Positions 44,525-55,000 of a stretch of 64,000 nucleotides of DNA are shown piece after piece (position 1 is the first letter of the stretch; every line of letters starts with the position of its first letter). The notes beneath the pieces are model-generated. The model did not search any database. It had not been told where the DNA came from and saw only the letters and a program-made list of their open reading frames with translations. The translations under genes and the position numbers were made by a program. Source of the stretch: Cyrtodaria siliqua (Eukaryota; Mollusca; Bivalvia; Adapedonta; Hiatellidae); assembly GCA_037043455.1 (NCBI GenBank), contig JAWPHD010003261.1, positions 124,001-188,000 of the forward strand, read 5' to 3'.

Positions 44525-44705
44525 TTGGGCTGAGTCTACTATATCCGAAGCTTGCCGGAAATCCGCGAGTAGTCACGAGTGGGGGACTACTCGCCGATAT
44601 ATTATGTCCAAAGCTTGCCGGAAATCGACGAGTAGTTACGATTGGGGCAACATTGACATCTGACATGAATAAGGCGTTGGTGCGCCTTAAAACCCAATTC
44701 AATTG
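44525..44705. repeat. Short direct repeats joined to a retroelement tail piece
   Basis: GAAGCTTGCCGGAAATC occurs near 44548 and AAAGCTTGCCGGAAATCG near 44610, each followed by GAGTAGTNACGA. The end (GGTGCGCCTTAAAACCCAAT, about 44677-44697) is the 3' tail found at 16690-17008 and 57850-58110. Confidence 0.5.
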
Positions 44706-44965
44706 AATTAGTTCAGATTTGATATGTACATGTAACTACAAGTAAAACGTATTATTTTCTAACTTTAAAATACAGCCCACCACTGTATCATTTTGTACTA
44801 CCATCTTTTCAATACATACATGTACCTGACTCAATCTACCTTGATATGTTACAGTTCTTTGTACTCATAGATCTACATACTCTGTATATCCATGCTATAC
44901 TTCAACAAAGTTATTACATGTGCATCGTTAGAATCGTCTGTTACTTTTATATTCCACAGTTTGTG

Positions 44966-45007
44966 ATATCAGGATCCTTCAAATTTATTGAAGGATCCTG
45001 GTGATAT
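44966..45007. repeat. Near-perfect 42-bp hairpin
   Basis: GATATC and AGGATCCTTCAA pair with TTGAAGGATCCT and GATAT around a 5-base ATTTA loop. It lies just upstream of the repeat at 45042-45255. No U-run follows on either strand. Confidence 0.85.
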
Positions 45008-45041
45008 TGATGTATACCTTTTTTTTTTTTTGAATAACTTT

Positions 45042-45255
45042 CATTAATGTCTCCACAGATTTTTAGAAAGGCATATATGCCCTGTTTTGCGAACAAATAT
45101 GTCACTTTGGTTTTTACAAAATTCAGAAGTAACTGCAGAACTCGCAAATTTGTACAGTTTTTAAAGAAACTGATATTAATATCTCGACAGGACTCTTTTA
45201 AAAAAGACATATTTGCCCTGTTTTGGCAAAAAATATGTGCCTTTGCTTTTTCAGG
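45042..45255. repeat. Two diverged units of about 135 bp
   Basis: A GGCATATATGCCCTGTTTTG block near 45070 and a GACATATTTGCCCTGTTTTG block near 45207 are followed by similar AATATGTCACTTTGGTTTTT and AATATGTGCCTTTGCTTTTT text. Frames on both strands (71 and 106 codons) follow from this structure. Confidence 0.55.
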
Positions 45256-47270
45256 CCCATAATCCATGTTTTAGCAACATTTAATGTTATGCAAGACTGT
45301 TTCATTTGTTATTTGTAATTTACATGCATGTTCATTAACCAATACATACAACAACTTTCATCTTTTTTTTATGTTTATCAGACATACCAAATCAAACCAA
45401 TTACCACAGAATAAATTTACCCACAGAATGTTTATCTATCACTCTGTCATTGTCACTAATGCCTTCTTATAACTGAAAACTTACATAAATCAAAGCACTA
45501 AAAGTGCTGATGGACGAAAGTGCTGATGGATGATGGTGCAGAAAGTATTGATTCCGAAAAAAACGTACTAAGGTGGTGAACATTTGTGCAAAATATTATT
45601 GAAATCGGATGAGGCATTAATCAGAGTTATGGGACCGGACGGAATGACAGACGGACAATGGCAATTCTATATCCCTCCGCCTAATCGGCGGGGAAAAAAA
45701 TGAAGCTATGTAGAAATGTTTAAATTTTATAAGTGTCAAAGAGAAATAATTGTAAAATGAAATTGTCAGAGAAAGTTGGTCACAACATACGTATACATGA
45801 GATCTCGATTCCTTTCAAAAACAATCAGATGCAATCATGCATAACAAAGTTGTCGCCCCACGAACGTCTGAAAAATAGGATTTCTGCAAAGACATTTTCG
45901 GTGGCCATATGGCTAAAACAAGACAAACTTCATTGAATTATGATATTAAAGTATAAAAAATAAATAAAAGAAATACATGTAGTCTGATGTAACGGTAGTC
46001 AGAGTTTCTATGTATTGTTCTAAATTTTTTAAATATAAATGCTTTATAAACACAATATTGATAATGGTAGTAAAATGTGATAACATGCCATTGATAGAAC
46101 GTTCTCTGAAATATTGTGTATTATATTCCGTCTTGTTTAGGCAATACACATGTAAATGTTATGCCAAATAAATTTTTGAAATGAACTGAATTGATGAAAA
46201 TAATTCTATGGTTTTATAAAGAGATGTCTGTGGTACATAGTTATATAGTCTCTTCTACTCGCACATTTATGAACGGCCTTTGATAGTTACCATGATGTAA
46301 TGTGATAAAAGGTTTCAATTTAATAGCATGGTAATCGAATTACTGTAAGTTCGGCACGGATTCTATTTATTATCCAGTTACATCTGATATATATCTATTT
46401 CAAGTACGCATGCTAATTGTTCTAATATATGATATAAATAAATTAATAAACATTATTTTTGTCGTTATACACATCCTGCATACACAGATAATATACCGAT
46501 AATCTATATTAGATTCATTACTAAACTTTCGGTATTCTCCGTACTATACACCGGCTGTTTCCGTTATATTTCGGAATGTATGGCTTTTACTCCCAACCTC
46601 ATGTAGGCGCTCGTTTACGTTATAAGACATATGCGCATTAATTTGTACAGCGTTCAAAAACAGCGTTTTACTTAAACTTCAGTTAAAATCACTTAATGTT
46701 TACCAACGCTTACATATTTATAAATATGTTGTCAATATACGGATCTTTTGCCCATTTTAGCCTTGTAAATGGTACTACTTTTATCGCGCTGTAATCTGGT
46801 GCTCTTTGGTTTCTAGTAGAAATTCCCTGTGCGTCAGAATTGCCACTACTTATAACGTTGCCTGACGGCACCGTCCAAAAAGCTCTAGAACGAAGCTTTT
46901 TGGAAAGCTAAAACTTGTGTTTGATGTACAATTGATATATATGCATTGCTTTGGTCCGGTGGTTAGCACAAGACATTCCCCGATTTTTAGCACACGGCCT
47001 TAAGGTAGCAGACAACAGTTTTAGCATCAGTTTCGAATTGGCTCTTCTTGAAAACACTTTTCGCGACTTTCTTAGACATATTGAGTGTGTCAGTATGTTG
47101 TAAGAGCTGTGGTTGAATGTTTCTTATATCTGATTTGTAAAGCAGTAGATTCATTGGTGTGCTATTTCTTTTTCAGGTGTGTGACTAACTTGTACAGAGG
47201 GAGATAGTGGAATCCGGGGCAGTCCGCTCCCTAAATGGATCAGTTACACTACTTAAAGGGGTTGATGCAC
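45256..47270. other. No gene recognised
   Basis: AT-rich text. A TATGGGACCGGACGGAATGA ... GACGGACAATGG end at 45630-45660 looks like the worn terminus of a core-repeat element. A small hairpin lies near 46875-46905 (CAAAAAGCT/AGCTTTTTG). Confidence 0.45.
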
Positions 47271-47769
47271 TATTTTTAGACAAGGTTTATTTTAAGGGGC
47301 TCTGAAAAACTTAAAAAAAGCTGAAAGAATTATCAAAATACCATGCAAAGTAAAGGAGATATGACCTATTGAAAAGTTGAAAAGAACATAAATTGAGGAG
47401 GCCATCTTTGAACGATGACGTCATAGCGCATTTTTACCACAGATTGCATATGGACAAAATGTCTTTTAAAGCAAAGAAAATCACTGCAAATGAAAAATAA
47501 GCATACAATTTATATATTTTACATCTGTATATTTATTTTTAATCAATTTGCTGTGATTTTCGTTGCTTTAAAATACATTTTGTCAATATGCCATATAGGG
47601 TAAAAAAGGCGCGATGACGTCATCGTTCAAAGATGGCCGCCTCCATTTATGTTCTTTTCAACTTTTCAATAGGTCACATCTTTATTTTTCATGACATTTT
47701 GATAATTCTTTCAGCTTTTTTCAAGTTTTTCAGATCCCTTTTAAATAAATCGTGTTTGAAAACTGTAGT
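47271..47769. mobile_element. 0.5-kb foldback element with about 200-bp arms
   Basis: The left arm (about 47271-47440) and right arm (about 47605-47769) are inverted copies: TTGAAAAGTTGAAAAGAACA against TGTTCTTTTCAACTTTTCAA, CATCTTTGAACGATGACGTC against GACGTCATCGTTCAAAGATG, and GCTGAAAGAATTATCAAAAT against its complement. The inner part continues as a weaker palindrome (ATTTTGTCNATATGC). Both arms contain the CRE-like word TGACGTCA. No coding capacity was seen. Confidence 0.9.
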
Positions 47770-48789
47770 TTGTGTAAATGCATCTATCAAAGGCGCAACT
47801 CTAACTACACTGCAGTTTATGTATGTGTACATATTAAAGACGCAACAATGCCTAATACGTCCACTGTCTGGACCAACTACATCAATTTGAGCACTTTTTA
47901 TCGCACGTCTGCACAACCGGAAATCCTCCGCCCTAAACCCGTGGTATTGCCAAATAATGAAAGCGGCGCGATTCCCGGGCGTGAGTTATATGACAATTAT
48001 GCATATTTTTTTCCAACGTAAATGTAGAGTGGGATTAAAGGATGACGTGAGCATGTAATACAATTGTGAGTTTTGATTTTGTTTACTCATATGTAAATGA
48101 ATATAATAGTTTGGCATCACAGGGTTGTACACTGCTACACTGCGCATGTCTCGTTTTTCAAACTCGATGGCTGTGGAGCAGGCTTCTCAGAGTTTATGTT
48201 TTTACAAAGGGATTATTCATTCATGAGACAAGTTCTTTGTTAAAGGATACACGTTCCAAACTTTTCTGTGGATGTTTTGGCCATATATATTCTATTTTAA
48301 AATTGGGCCTAGATATGAATGAGAACATTGCATTTAAATTTCAAAACATACACAACTCGATGCAAAAATCAATGGGCGCGTTACACTTATATGGCGGCGT
48401 CATGCGCATTTTCATTTTCTCTCAGATTCTTACATAACTAGCTTTTTTTTCCCTTTCGGAGTGATTATTTGTCTCCAAAATACTTCTGTGTGTGTGTGCA
48501 GTATTTCAATCGGAAAGTCGTACTTTGGAGTTTCAAATTCTTTCAGTCTTTAAATGGTAACCCGGAGAAACATTTTTCTCTAAAACTAGGATTGGTTGGT
48601 GTCAAAATGTAGTTATTTGTGATCATAATTAGGATTATTATTTAATAGGTATGACACCACAAAATCCTTCCTCTTACCCTCATATGGGATTGGCAGAGAT
48701 CTGTACACAAAGTATGCTGCACATACTTGATGTTTAAGCACAAAGCTAGTATCAGACTTGCATTTAAGAGTATATGTTCCTGAATATAC
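47770..48789. other. Two unsupported open frames
   Basis: Plus-strand frames at 47752-48021 (with ILRPKPVVLPNNESG in it) and 48066-48437 (123 codons) are open, but no domain, splice partner or conservation can be shown from the sequence. The first has moderately coding-like codon use in its second half. Confidence 0.35.
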
Positions 48790-48872
48790 TCCCTAGTCAG
48801 CGGACGTATTTACCACTTCGTTCCAACTAGAATATTACATAGTAATTTATAACCGATGCAAAGGAGAGTAGT
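48790..48872 (-). repeat. Inverted copy of the repeat at 10605-10705
   Basis: The plus text AGTCAGCGGACGTATTTACC ... ACATAGTAATTTATAACCGA ... GCAAAGGAGAG is the reverse complement of the 10.6-kb copy with few changes. Confidence 0.7.
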
Positions 48873-49324
48873 TCCTGTAGAGCTACCAAATTAAGGTATG
48901 ACGCCACAGATAGTGAAAATCGATTCTGGCATGACATACAGCATATTTTGCATTCAAAGAACAATTTTGGCAGCCAAACCAAGCATGTGATGCTTTAGAT
49001 CAGTATTCACAAATAATCTGCGAATTTCGATAATTGATGAAGAATTCCTAGTCGATATAATATATAGGCCTATCTGACCGATCGCTGAGCGGAATTTACG
49101 CACGGAATAGTAAATTGGTATTTAAAAAAAAGAATCCGGAAAAAACGAGTGTGCATTATGATTCTGGCCTTCCCATTACCATATTTATATAACACTATCT
49201 CTTCTTCTCTCCATCCTATGCTATCGTAATGCAAGCATGTGAAACTACTGGCATATATGTGTTTTTAAAATAATATTTTTGGTATTAATACGCGCTTTCT
49301 TGCATTAAATAATAAACATACAAT

Positions 49325-49361
49325 GGGGGTGGTGGTGGGGGAGAGGGTGGTAGGTGGGGGG
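49325..49361 (+). other. G-rich tract with G-quadruplex potential
   Basis: The plus strand has four runs of three or more G within 37 bp (GGGGG, GGGGG, GGG, GGGGGG). It lies about 70 bp beyond the donor site of the second Ig exon, in the presumed intron, on the strand opposite the gene's coding strand. Confidence 0.6.
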
Positions 49362-49434
49362 ATATCGGTAACTACGATATTAGGTTACTATATATTTTGT
49401 TATTATTTTAGGAGAATCCTAATACTGTACTTAC

Positions 49435-49785
49435 AATTGACACTGACTTGAACTGCGTTGCTAGCTGTCAGGGTAACATGCGGCATTTCGTGTACAACGT
49501 CACATTTGAAATATGAACCGTTGTCATGACGACTCATATTTACTGCAAATTCATATCTTATTGGGTATGTTCCATTAATAAGAATTTTCGAAGCGAATAG
49601 TGTTTCCATTTCGCTAGTATCAACCGTCTGAACTGCGTAAAAGTATTCAGAAAGAGCCATTGACGACTGAAGAAGACGTAACTTTCCTAGAGGGCGCCCT
49701 ATGTTTCCGGTGCAAACAAAAATGGCTTCCATACTCTCGTTGAAATTCGTCTTTGCAGCTGTCATTTGTAGACTTATTGGAAGAA
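49435..49785 (-). CDS. Ig-domain exon 3 of a secreted or membrane IgSF protein
   Basis: The exon is 351 bp, begins after acceptor TTTTTGTTTTCAG and ends before donor GTAAGT, and both borders are phase 1. The first codon joins A from exon 2 to TT (ATT, Ile). The product has a typical Ig fold pattern: a B-strand cysteine in AIFVCTGNIGR, a K-L-R-L segment, and an F-strand D-N-G-S-Y-F-K-C, giving the canonical cysteine pair, then a G-strand NAVQVSVN. There are N-glycosylation motifs NES, NGT, NMS and NGS. Phase 1-1 one-domain exons are the rule for IgSF genes. A third domain, lectin module or membrane segment is expected downstream (lower coordinates) but I could not find it. Confidence 0.8.
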
Positions 49786-50672
49786 CTGAAAACAAAAAGA
49801 ATCTATAAATAAGATGAATTGTATTAATAACGCGTCATTATTTCAATTTTAACGCTTTGACAATAAGTGGTCGGTTTGCAAAACTCGAAACAAGTATTTA
49901 TATTGCAATTTTAAATTTTGTTAAGATATATTTCATGCCATGTTATAAATAAATAAAAAGAAAACAGGAATGAAACGGAAGTAAACGTTAATATTTCACT
50001 TTTAAACTTACAATTATAGGTTTCTTACACATGAAATATACTCAGTTGCAAAAGAAACTGGCCATTTAGAAAATTTTACTTTACACCCTATCCTCTTTAT
50101 CAAGCGACAGTCCCTTAATGATTCGTCCTATTTAAAAACAAAATGCAACATGATATTGTCAATAGAATGATTAAAGCTTTGGTACCAAACATGGCATATT
50201 CATTTTGGAATTCTTCAATTTAATTCTAACATTTTTTTTATACAATTAAATGTAACAAAACTCAGTGACCGCTTACTTTTGCAACTGAGTATATTTTGCA
50301 TCAATTCTTTTTATTTCTTTTCAGGAAATGCGTTATTTTGAAAAAGAAATATCAGAACCTATTTATCATGTTTAACTTTCAAAGCGAATCACGTTAAACT
50401 AATTTCGGGAGAAATATCAAGAATGTCTAACAAATACATTAACAAAATACATACACGCGCGTTTATAATTATGACTCTATAGTATATAATAACTGCTAAG
50501 ATAAATTTAACTTTGTTCGCGTACATCGATAATATAAACTGTTGAATTGTTTCAAACATATTTTCTGCACTTAGACCAATTACATCAATTTGTAAAGCAT
50601 ACACATGAAGTAATATGTTTGAATGTTGATGAAGTTTACGAACACAAACAAATAAAACACTAAAAAACATAC
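49786..50672 (-). other. Intron 2 of the Ig-domain gene
   Basis: The 887-bp intron starts with GTATGT (50672-50667) and ends with TTTTTGTTTTCAG (49798-49786). A 95-bp stretch of open frame follows the donor by chance. No repeat was recognised inside it. Confidence 0.7.
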
Positions 50673-51032
50673 TATAGGTGTCTATCCGGAAGTATGCCGT
50701 GTTCTTCTGGTTCTCGGCTTCATCTTGCCCTTCCACGTTTATTCGGATTTTATATCGACCTTCCTCTTCAAAGGTCACACCATTCAAGGTCACTTGCATT
50801 GATGTAAAATCTGTCCCATTTTCAACGTCTACCGTTGCTTTGCTATCCCAGTTATTTAGCGGAGTAACGTCACTGCCATTCACTAAAAGCACGTCAGTTG
50901 TTGCATCCCCGCCAAAGAGAAGTGCGAAGGTCAAGGTCGCCCCATATTCTGCACGCCACGTGACGTTGAATGATATGGAAGCTTTAAGCTGTGCTTGTAG
51001 GTACGAAGGTCCCATAACGAGCTCCGAGGCAT
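50673..51032 (-). CDS. Ig-domain exon 2 of the IgSF protein (V-like, no cysteine pair)
   Basis: The exon is 360 bp, between acceptor TTATCCATCCAG and donor GTATGT, phase 1 at both ends. It encodes about 120 residues with alternating strands: ISFNVTWRAEYG, ATLTFALLFGG, VLLVNGSDVTPLNNW, KATVDVENGTDFTSMQVTL, FEEEGRYKIRINVEG, AYFRIDTY. The E-E-G-R-Y-K-I motif stands where Ig domains have D-x-G-x-Y-x-C, so the F-strand cysteine is replaced by isoleucine and the B strand also lacks cysteine. N-glycosylation motifs are NVT, NGS and NGT. The first codon joins G of exon 1 to AT (GAT, Asp). An N-terminal Ig domain after the signal peptide, followed by a second one, is also the layout of molluscan FREP/CREP/VIgL immune lectins, but nothing here proves a lectin module. 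Confidence 0.8.
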
Positions 51033-51465
51033 CTGGATGGATAAGGTTTAGTTGTAGTTTTTATGTTTCCTTTTTATTAGCAATTGTCGTAAAATTGAAG
51101 TATGTTATGCTTAATGTAACTTTGGATTTTCTACTTACAGGTTACATATAGTAGTTAGTTGAATGGTGTTTTACGTCAGTTTCATCACAATTTAGGCTAT
51201 ATATACATCTTTTCGGGAATGGAGGGAGGTATACAGTGCTGGTTCTACATATAGTTAATAGAAGGTGTTTGTATGACGTCTATTTACAGGTGGACTAGCA
51301 TTTCTAAGTATAACTATTGATTGGAGGTGTACTGCTTCACACAACAGGACAGTTGACAGAAGATGGCACTCTCTATGTCATATTTGTTCAGCGAAAATGC
51401 CGCATGTTACTCTTAATTATCACAGCTAATATCATAAATGAAAGGCAATGTCACCAACAAATTAA

Positions 51466-51801
51466 AGTTGCCATCCCGCCAATAACAGCCAAATTTTACA
51501 ACACCATTTCTAAACTTACTGATGATGTTATATATAGAACTTAAATAATTCAAAACTCGATAGACACAATATAAACGGCTTTAATCACCCAAGCCAAACC
51601 CCAAAACTGGAGCGTTGAATTAAGTTACCAACTCATAATTTATTATACACATATTCAATCACTGATATTTTTTAAGAATCCGTGAACAATCCTATACTTG
51701 TAATCAACATAATTACATTATTACATGACCTGAACACCTGGATAGAGTTTTGATAAACGGTTTTGTAGTTTAATTTTGCCGTTATTTGGCGGGATACTAC
51801 T
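51466..51801 (+). mobile_element. TTAA-flanked MITE, copy in intron 1 (336 bp)
   Basis: The element is flanked by TTAA at 51462-51465 and 51802-51805. Ends are AGTTGCCATCCCGCCAA and TTGGCGGGATACTACT. It is the best-preserved copy of the family with 20319-20669. Confidence 0.9.
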
Positions 51802-52410
51802 TTAATATATTTTTGTTGTAATATACTGCGCAAAGATTGCTTAGCACAAAACCTTTTTCGCCTTGTTTTTAAATACCGCGCGAAATTGTATGATCATGTA
51901 TTGTTTGTTTGTTATTTTTTGTGTATATTGTGTGCTCATGTTCATATGTCCTCCATCCGTAAGATAATACAGAATAAAATAAAAGAGACCTTAGAAATAT
52001 TATTACATCTGCATGTATACTGAATGACTTTAAAAACGTATACTAGTATATGTACATTATTTCGGTATTTTCTGAAATTCGTTTTTTATAAATGATTTTT
52101 TTAAAGCTTATTTTCCAACTTTCCATCATACAAATCACAACTTGCAAGGTACGAAAAAAATACAGCTAGATTTAGGATGAAGTTGCATATGAACTTCGGT
52201 TGTTGCGGAAATACGTGTGGCAACTTCGGAAACATTTTTTGATCCTTTCTTATAATTTTACTATATCCGCAACTTTGATTTCTAAAAGTAGGTATAAATG
52301 TAGCATTCACACAACACAGTCATACACAAACAAACATCAGTTACAAGGAAAAAAAGAGGCGAAGTACACCACAAAGATACACTTATTGACAACAGAGATA
52401 CCGCCTTGGA

Positions 52411-52500
52411 ACGGTCAGTGGCAACATGGCTGCTGGGGGATTTATTATAACCAGATTCTGATGTGCACCAAACCTCACTCTAACCCTGTTGTCATCCCAA
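52411..52500 (+). repeat. Dispersed repeat, second copy
   Basis: Shares ACGGTCAGTGGCA, TGCACCAAACCTCAC and GTCATCCCAA with 928-1005. It lies in intron 1 on the strand opposite the Ig gene. Confidence 0.5.
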
Positions 52501-52571
52501 TAATACGGGACAATGTAAACAAAGAAATCCCCGCACAAATAAACGTTTCTTGTATATTTATTTCCACATAC

Positions 52572-52635
52572 CTGTACGATACAGCATCCCGATATTAAGA
52601 AAGAAGAACAGCACACAACATCTTACTCTATCCAT
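52572..52635 (-). CDS. Signal-peptide exon 1 of the IgSF protein
   Basis: The ATG at 52635-52633 sits in a fair start context (ATCATGG, A at -3 and G at +4). The 64-bp exon encodes MDRVRCCVLFFFLNIGMLYR plus T: a charged n-region and a hydrophobic core CCVLFFFLNIGML, the shape of a secretory signal peptide. It ends ACAG before the donor GTATGT, phase 1. The split codon (G + AT) makes Asp with exon 2, whose frame continues as ASELV and MGPSYLQAQ. This start is preferred over the in-exon ATG at 51015, which would leave the Ig domain without a leader. An AT-rich TATATT/ATATAAAATA stretch lies 50-90 bp upstream. Confidence 0.65.
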
Positions 52636-54861
52636 GATGTCCGTTATTCAATTTACGTCAAAATTTAGAAAAAAATATCTTTGTTTTATTTTATATTGTA
52701 ACTTAAATATATCTCACTCCAAAATGTTTGCAATACTAGCAATAGTACTGGTGCAGTACTTCCTGATAGTTACAACGACTATTTAAATCTGAAGACATAG
52801 ACAGACATAGATATTTTATTGATTCAAACTTTTACCATTTCTCATTATGTATATATAGCATTATTACTAAGACGACGGAGAAATTGGATATACTGTTGTC
52901 CAAAGACTAGACGCAAATTTATATTGTAAGGACAATGTAAGATAAGGATAAGGGATGGGTGTGTGTGAGGGGTGGGGGGATTTTTTATTTAAGTTGCAAA
53001 TGGACTGAATCATTGTTAAAACTCATTGTATGTAAGTTTGAAGGAACAAAGTGAAAAAAGCCTTACAAACCAGGCATTTATCTACATTTTTTCCCCCTCA
53101 TTTTTTTTAAAACTGTTTTTGGCTCCGTTAATATAGTTCGCAGCATCGAGTACAGCTGATTTATTTTGTCCTAACAAGCAATTAAAAAGGGCCACTTCGT
53201 CAGCAAAACACAGTTTGTGCTCGTGGTAGCGCTATATTTAGGAATAAAAACTTGCACTTAAAGGCCTGCAATTTGCAAAATATGAGAAAATGTAGCAAAT
53301 ATGCTAGATTCTGAGACCTATTAAATTTGTTTGTATAAGTGAAACAAATAAAACTATATATATACTTAACAAAATAAGTTTAGCACCACTTTTAGGGACA
53401 TATATTAAACTTATGAACATTGATATAATTGTTTGAAGCTTTTATCAATGCTGATAAAGATGTGATTTTCAAGAAATTGTGTCATTTTATTATTTTCTAA
53501 GCGAAATAACAGAATTACCTTACATAATTATGATAATAAACAACAACACAAAAACAAAAAACAAACAACTTATTTCGGTATACAAACGTAATGCTTTTAA
53601 CAAATTTAATGCAAGAATGGCCTATTCTGTCATTGTTTAAAAACCGCTAAAGTGTGTTCAGAAAACATTTCTATTCTCAAATAAGAACGTCCCACATTTC
53701 GGAATTTTAAAATTACTTCCCTTTTTGGCATAGAAATGAGAACGATTTTCGATAACCTAAAACATTTTTTTCCCCAACATATTTGTTTTTTTATCAATGA
53801 GTTTTTTTACAAATAAATTGTAGCATTATTAATTATCATATCGATCTCACATTATCGTTGACCCCGAACACAAAACGGCTATGGATTTGACATGCATTTT
53901 ATCTGCTAAAATTGTGTTCAGTATACATGTAGTTTCCATATTTTAGTGTAACGTTACTGCGCAGTATTACAAGTAGATATGTTTACATTGACCGTTTTTT
54001 TTCATTCTCATAGCAAAACATATGAGCACATAATATGAGGGGTAGAGTAATACTAAAATGGATGTAGGCTTAACTGTCTAAATACGTTAAACTGTGTAAG
54101 TATATTGAACCATTTAACTACATGCCTGTTCATTTGTGATTGTTAAAGATTACATAGCATTGAAAAATGTTTCTATTTTGATAAAAGTAAATACGAGTTT
54201 GCATCGCTTATTATAAGTTACATGATTTAGTTTACTTCATTAATATGAAAGCGGTTCAAAATAACCTAAATAATGTATGGATGAACCGTTTAACACCAAT
54301 TCAATATTATCGTTAGTCATTTTAAGTACATAAAGTGCCCGCAATAAAACACTCGGGTTAATTGATAATCTCACTTATGTCACTGATTAACGCATTTATT
54401 AGCATTTTAACGCTGTTTAAACCCACATTTACAGCTGTCCTTCCCAGATCAATTGAATCGGCAATCGTTTACAATCAGATAGGATGGGTGGGTCAATAAC
54501 CCTATAGTTAATGCTTTTCAATTATTTGAATAACTTACGAGTATCTTTCTATGGACGCCAACAAAGATTAAGCAGCAGATTTTTCGGAAATTTGGATTTG
54601 TTTCTTAGATAGACAAAGAAGCTATAAATACTTTTTTGGTGTATCTATGTAAAACATCTATGCATCTACAATATTTTCAAAGTATTTACAATACTCAAAA
54701 TTTGCTAAGCACCCAAATTTCAAATCGACAGAATACGGTGGCTGGTTTTACCAATAGTATAAAACTCAACAATTAATTTGTTTTACGATTAATTAATGTA
54801 AAATTAATAATTTTATTGTCAGAAACTGATTAGAAAATAATCTGCACGTCACGCTACAATT
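52636..54861. other. AT-rich stretch, presumed 5' flank of the Ig gene, no gene seen
   Basis: The first 150 bp would hold the promoter of the Ig gene. A G-rich GAGGGGTGGGGGGA tract lies near 52968-52981. No repeat or coding signal was recognised in the remainder. Confidence 0.45.
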
Positions 54862-54863
54862 AT

Positions 54864-55000
54864 ATGTTATTAGATTTGTATTGGAAATATGCACGAGTTC
54901 TTTCGCGCATTAATATTGCGCGACTTTAGGAGCGCAAATACTTATACGGAAAAGAACGAGTGCATATATCCCAATACAAATCCAATACAAATCTAATAAC
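54864..55000. mobile_element. Palindromic MITE with about 45-bp arms
   Basis: ATGTTATTAGATTTGTATTG and TATGCACGAGTTCTTT at the left are mirrored by AAGAACGAGTGCATATATC and CAATACAAATCTAATAACAT at the right. The right arm has an extra 11-bp duplication of CCAATACAAAT. The loop contains GCGCATTAATATTGCGCG, itself a small palindrome. Confidence 0.85.

Larger units (their letters stand above)
51033..52571 (-). other. Intron 1 of the Ig-domain gene, carries a TTAA MITE
   Basis: The 1539-bp intron starts GTATGT (52571-52566) and ends CCATCCAG (51040-51033). It contains the MITE at 51466-51801 and the dispersed repeat at 52411-52500. Confidence 0.65.

Noticed and set aside
48066..48437. 123-codon plus-strand frame as a gene
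   Set aside because: There are no domain, signal peptide, membrane pattern or splice signals that I can support. Composition matches the AT-rich surroundings.
50389..50672. C-terminal extension of the Ig exon frame as coding
   Set aside because: The frame stays open beyond 50673 by chance, but a GTATGT donor there joins in phase to the next Ig exon, and the extension is AT-rich and not Ig-like.
52200..52598. 132-codon plus-strand frame as a gene
   Set aside because: It spans a dispersed repeat and overlaps the signal-peptide exon on the opposite strand, whose splice evidence is stronger.
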